From: Pagrus major
Lineage: Eukaryota; Chordata; Actinopteri; Spariformes; Sparidae
Reading direction: 5' to 3'
Length of the DNA stretch: 64,000 nucleotides
NCBI RefSeq assembly: GCF_040436345.1
Contig: NC_133230.1
Span: 9,925,697 to 9,989,696 of the forward strand
Below the pieces are notes generated by a model. It was not told where the DNA came from, ran no database searches, and saw only the letters and a program-made list of their open reading frames with translations. The position numbers were made by a program, and so were the translations under genes. Below, piece by piece: positions 59,402-64,000 of this stretch (position 1 is its first letter; each line of letters starts with the position of its first letter).

Positions 59402-62400
59402 TCAGTCTCTCAGAGAGCTTCCTTCTCCCTCCTCCATCCTTTCCTTTTCTTCTTTAGAGCCATGTTCACCTGGAGAGGAAGTATTGAGCTGAGTGGCCAA
59501 ATGACATAAAATAAAATATGCCTTATAGCTTATAATACTGAAATGATGTATCTGTAAGTATCTGGTTAGTCTGTAAGAAAACGATCAAATTAAAAGGCTT
59601 TTTTACCCATTTGAACCTGATGACGATTTTTTTAAGGATGCAGTGCAATCTTCTCTGAACGTTGTGCACTGACTCGTTAAAGTTTGGAAATAGTCAAAAC
59701 TGCGGTGGCACTCTAACACCATAACCCTAAGATTAACAAAATAATTTTGTTCTTCAGTAAGATTATTAAGGTAATTAGTTATTACAGCCTATATAATGCC
59801 AGGGTTGGGGAAAGAAGACCAGCTGGCCAGAAAAATTCTTGAATTTCTCACATGGCTCCCACTGAAGAGCTTTTTAATCTACAGTGCGATCAGATCAGAG
59901 ACTATAGAATAAAAAGAAATGGACTTACATGTTGGAGGGAAAATGGCTGAAATAAGAAGAAAATACAAATCATTTCAGAACATCTTGTGTCTTATTTTCC
60001 CCACTGAATATCATCTCTCTCTCTCTCTCTTGTATAAACTGACAAATAAGTCTGCTACTGTTAGTTGCTGCAGATGTTGGTGCTATTAAATGTTGCACCT
60101 TTGAGTTCCTCACCTTTTTTCTTTTTGTAAACAGTAAATCCAGTAGCAGCGATCAGGACGACAGCAAGAAGAACCACCACGACAATAATCAGGCCGGTGT
60201 CTTTACTTGGCTCCTCTGCTCAGCAGAAAAGAAAAGAAAGAAAAACATGTGCAGGATAGAACAGATGTAAATGCATCCAACTCTTCATCACACATACAGT
60301 TTTCATCATGATTTTACCCATTTAAACGAGATATTTGTTGTCTGAGGGGTATTTATACAGTATAATGTGACAGCAGCTACTGATGTTTGTGCAAAAGTAC
60401 GGATACATCTCCTGATCAACTGAAACCTTTGACTATCACTGGATCCCAGTAAAAAATATCAGTAGATTTGAATCTGTTGGAATTGTGACTGAGGCCATGT
60501 TGACTTCACAGAGAATATACAGTACCAGTCAAAAGTTTGGACACACCTTCTCATTCAATGATTTTTCTTCATTTTGATTATTTTCTACATTGTAGATCAA
60601 TACTCAAGATATCAAAACTAGGAACACATATAGAATTATTATCTTGATTGTATTTGTACTTGAATGTACCTTATATAAACTGACAAGAAAGCCAAACCGA
60701 GGCTATCCAGCATTAAAAACAAAGTTAAATGAGCGTTTCTCACCTTCGTTGGTCCTGATCACTGCTTTCTCCAGTTTGGTGATGATGTCCTCCTTCACAC
60801 CATAGAGCTGAAACACACAGTCGTACCTCGTCCAGTCTTCAGGTGTGACTGATGAAAGGTTCAGGTCAACACTCATCTGGAAGGTTCCATCGTGGTTGGG
60901 GAGGATCTCTCCGTGGTCCACCTCCTCATGAAGCTCCTCTCCATCTTTCCTCCAGACGAGTGAGGCTCTGTCAGGGTAGAAACCTGTAGCGTGGCAGCTG
61001 ACTGGAGAGGAGGGAGTCTTCTGGAGGAGAGACACTGAGGGAAGCTCTGGAGAGAGTTCAATGAAACTATTTCTAGTTTGAAACACTGAGACTGAGCAAA
61101 CTTACTTCACTCATGCTAAGTGCACACTGGCTATCACAGTCTGAGCATCGATGGAAAGAAATTTCAGAACAGCCAAAATGTCAGTGTCTACTGATTGGTT
61201 AGGACAACATTGAATCTTAGAGCTACAGAAAATAAACAGAGAAAACAATGTAATGTCAGACTGACTGCAGTGATAACACAACAGCAGTTCAGTCTGAGCA
61301 GACTGTATGAACATGATTGTGTCCATCAAACTACATCAGGTCATGTGATTCTACCTGTTCTCAGCAGAAAGCTCCTCCCATAATCCAAATACTTCTTCAG
61401 CCACTCAGGGAAAATCACTGTGAGGTAATGCTCGTTCTCTTTTATTCTATATTTCTCAGCATCCCATCTCAGTTTGGTGATGACACCCTGAGGTTTTGGA
61501 GCGATCCATGTCTCTGTCTTCAGGTCATATGAGATGAAGTCTTCTCCATCATAAGCATACTGATTAAAACCAACAACCTCTCCGGTCTCATCATCCCACT
61601 CACAGCCATTCATCCTCTGTAAAATGTGGACACCTGAGACAGAGACAGAGTCTGAAATCAGTCATTATATACAGATTTAATCTCCAGTGGAACATTTGTC
61701 TGAAAAATATTGTCCATTGCATGAAAGACTGCATAAACCTATTTTTTTATTGCTTAGCTCAAAAGTCACTATGTGAGCTTTTGGTCTGTAAATTCCTAGG
61801 TGTAAACCAAGTGGTTTTGTTTCTGTGCACATTAAACTGTTATGAACATAAAGTCACAGCAGTGTTGGTCACCTCATGGCATAGGCTGGCTGGTTGGAGT
61901 CTGGAGAACCTCTCTTTCTTCTCTCTCCCCCTCATTTTCAGTTCATCCTTAACTGGTAAATAAAGGCATCTAGACAATATGGGAAATCTGGGAATATGCA
62001 CCTCTTAAGCACAATACCAACTGTCATGATAAAGAAAACCGTTTTATTACACTTTACTTTTATTTTTTGGGCTCTGTACATCAGTTCAGTTAGTCTTGGT
62101 AAAGGGTGACAGTGACACGGTGGACCAGCAGTTCTAATACATGGTGTGGCTTGATACTGGGTTCCTCTGCATTAGGTGGAGAAAAAATGGTCAATTCAAT
62201 GGAAATTCAAACAGTATGAACAGACTACCAGTGACAGGCCACACAAGTTGAAACTTCCAACTTCTGACCTTAAAGTTTTCCAGGTGCAAGACGCCAAAAG
62301 TAAAGAGCAGTGCAGTCTCCTTGTTTTATGTCAGTTTTACGGCACTTTTATATTTGGAAATGTATCTCAATATTTCATCCACGAGCCTCCCACAAATACT

Positions 62401-63049
62401 GTACTCTAGAAGTGCATCCTACCCCCTTGCCCTTGGGTGCTGCCATTGTTGTGTGACGTCAGACAACCACACTCTCATGAAGTCTTTCAAGTCTTTACAA
62501 GTCAGACTTTTAGTGGTGTCCCATTGTACTTTTTCTTGAAATGTTAGAGTTCCATGTTCTCTGAAAGGCTGCGGTAAGACATATGTGAATGCAGGTGAAT
62601 GAAAATCGCCTGCTGGTGCTGTATGTGTGACCGCGACCTTAAGAGCAGTCAAACAGGCGCACCAAATAAAGTGGTTGTGAGTATATATTCCAATGACAAC
62701 TTTTATTGGCTTAGAGAAGCTAATGATATTAATATCGTGTAGTTTAGCAGAAAGAAGAAAATATAATGTACATACTTACCTCCACTTTGATTGTAGCGCT
62801 GCTTCAAACTGTCCATAGTGTTTCTGAAGTAGATTGCAGTCCCCTTAACACACTGCCGAGTGTACATCTCCAAGTGCTGAGGTTCTTTCTTAAATAATTT
62901 CTTCACCCAGTCCTGTTTTGTTTCTATGATCTTTTTGTTGGTGTCGCAGTAACCCACCAGAATGTCATCAACCAGTACAGCTGTCATGAAATCTGGTAAG
63001 TTTGGGAGTCCAGTAGATCCAGTAAAGAAAAGCTTCAGGGAGTGTTTCA
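59402..63049 (-). CDS. MHC class I heavy chain, U-lineage-like (gene 3), 5' partial
   Basis: The gene is convergent to gene 2. Exons in coding order: 63049-62780 (alpha1), 61633-61355 (alpha2), 61046-60744 (alpha3), 60215-60114 (connecting/TM), 59946-59929, 59469-59402. Junctions are GT-AG and phase 1, with no internal stop. Exon 1 was not found and should lie beyond 64000. Alpha1 ends with KQRYNQSGG, keeping Arg84 and the glycosylation site. Alpha2 has [12 protein letters not shown] (Thr143, Arg146, Trp147), [18 protein letters not shown] (Tyr159, Trp167, Tyr171) but Phe in place of Cys164. Position 7 is Leu. Cysteines at about 36 (GYCDTN) and 67 (RQCVKG) are shared with genes 1 and 2. The tail differs: [20 protein letters not shown], then acidic residues, ending SSLRD. 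It is the most classical-looking of the three. Intron 4 carries a Tc1-like fragment; intron 2 shows nothing recognisable. Confidence 0.91.
60009..60031. repeat. CT microsatellite
   Basis: A run of TCTCTCTCTC in intron 5 of gene 3. Confidence 0.85.
60518..60665 (+). mobile_element. Tc1-like transposon terminal fragment
   Basis: TACAGTACCAGTCAAAAGTT and the following TGGACACACCTTCTCATTCA form the well-known terminal inverted repeat of Tc1-like elements in fish, beginning after TA. Only one end is present. It lies in intron 4 of gene 3. Confidence 0.8.
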
Positions 63050-63765
63050 CTGCAGGACAAACAAGGTTTATACATTCAGTATAGATATACACACATTATC
63101 ATCACTCATCACAAATATGATGTATTCAGTATACAGTAGGTGTGTTTGAAGTTTGAAGTAAAAATGTAGTTTTGGGGAAGACATTTTTATCAGAGGAGAA
63201 AAAACTTCACTGACTGAATTTTTTCTGTCTAAACAAATTAAATAAACAAACTCTTTATTTTCATGACTGAATAAACTGATCTCAGTAGATAACACAATTT
63301 CATACCGCTTTAATTTGTTTATATGTGGCGGACCCTGCCACCTTTCTAGCTTCAAACAGTGTTCTGGACCTTATTTTCCTCTGATAATCAGTAGGTGATT
63401 TGTTCATTTTTAACAGGGGGGATGGCTCAATGGGAGCACCACCCTGCCCCGACACACCTATGTACACCTCCCTAAGGACATTGTTGACGCCTTAACCATA
63501 ACTGTGACATTTCTAATTCTACAACTCCATTTTATCCAGTTATCTTCCTTCTCTCCCTACTACAATTGTCTTTTCATAACTGTATTAAAGTAATGAGTAA
63601 ATACACCTTTAAATTGTATGCAGTGGACTGAGTTTATTCAGGCAGGGTTTTCTCATGTTTCTCATAATTCACTACAAGCAGGGTCATTTTAAGTTACATG
63701 ACCCCTTGGAGTTTTTTACCATCTAAATTCCTTGAAGGACACAAAATGAACATTGTGCAAAATAG
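63050..63765. other. Intron 1 or upstream part of gene 3
   Basis: By analogy with genes 1 and 2 this is intron 1. I found no signal-peptide exon on the minus strand, so exon 1 is probably outside the window. Confidence 0.45.
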
Positions 63766-64000
63766 TAGAGGCTCACCGATTCATCGGTAGGCTGATTTTA
63801 TGGGTCGATATTAGCCTATCACAGATATATCAGTATTGTCTCATATATTGTCCGATATGCACCGATATGAAAACCTTATATTTAAAAACTATAATGCAGA
63901 AAAACATGCTTGGGCTAATTTATAATTGGTGTAATGACATAGTTTGTCCAGCAGAGTGCGCTTCAATGGGGGATAAAACAGCTGGGGTCAGGAAATGTAA
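63766..64000. repeat. Probable non-autonomous DNA-transposon repeat (CGAT-rich)
   Basis: TAGAGGCTCACCGATTCATC, GGTCGATATTAGCC and GTCCGATATGCACCGATATG are iterated CCGATA/ATCGG motifs typical of a common fish dispersed repeat. It is cut by the window edge, so class and ends are unsure. Confidence 0.45.

Noticed and set aside
62176-62652. Coding exon inside intron 2 of gene 3
   Set aside because: The open frames are short, overlap on both strands, and are not needed for the continuous MHC reading frame.

Overview
The window is vertebrate, almost certainly teleost fish, nuclear DNA. It carries three intron-containing MHC class I heavy-chain genes of the fish U-lineage type, with typical fish mobile elements (Ty3/gypsy, hAT, Tc1-like and SINE/LINE tails). 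The long tandem array contains CCCTAA telomere-type hexamers. The species cannot be named from sequence alone.

Layout. (1) 1-39299 is one unbroken satellite array that continues beyond the left edge. A nucleosome-sized 173-bp monomer alternates with a composite version of about 226 bp, in which part of the monomer is replaced by a block of (CCCTAA)n with CCCTAG interruptions. I count 71 such blocks, all in the same orientation, and about 130 plain monomers. Spacing between blocks is quantised (399, 572 or 745 bp, changed by steps of 6 or 36 bp). Almost every monomer carries a 17-bp motif matching the CENP-B box core at 8 of 9 positions. The last two monomers are degenerate. (2) 39300-40357 holds a piece of MHC flanking DNA, then a Ty3/gypsy remnant (RNase H fragment joined directly to a 3' LTR). 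(3) 40358-47195 is MHC class I gene 1 (+ strand, 7 exons, intact). (4) 47388-57330 is its tandem duplicate, gene 2 (+ strand, 7 exons, intact). It is enlarged by a non-autonomous hAT element in the promoter region, a decayed hAT transposase copy in intron 1 and an internally deleted gypsy element in intron 6. (5) 57331-59288 is intergenic with a dispersed repeat. (6) 59289-64000 is MHC class I gene 3 (- strand, exons 2-7; exon 1 lies beyond the window).

How it fits together. Genes 1 and 2 are tandem copies that share flanks, promoter, introns and an old hAT insertion; gene 3 converges on them from the right. Their alpha3 domains are nearly identical, while alpha1 and alpha2 are strongly diverged. 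All three lack the usual alpha2 helix cysteine and share two extra alpha1 cysteines. Genes 1 and 2 have also lost most residues that clamp peptide ends, so they look non-classical; gene 3 keeps several. Gene 1 has the better promoter and a perfect ISRE-like site; gene 2 has lost both. The satellite joins the MHC duplication unit at its 5' edge through a short microhomology, which places this MHC class I cluster next to pericentromeric or subtelomeric heterochromatin.
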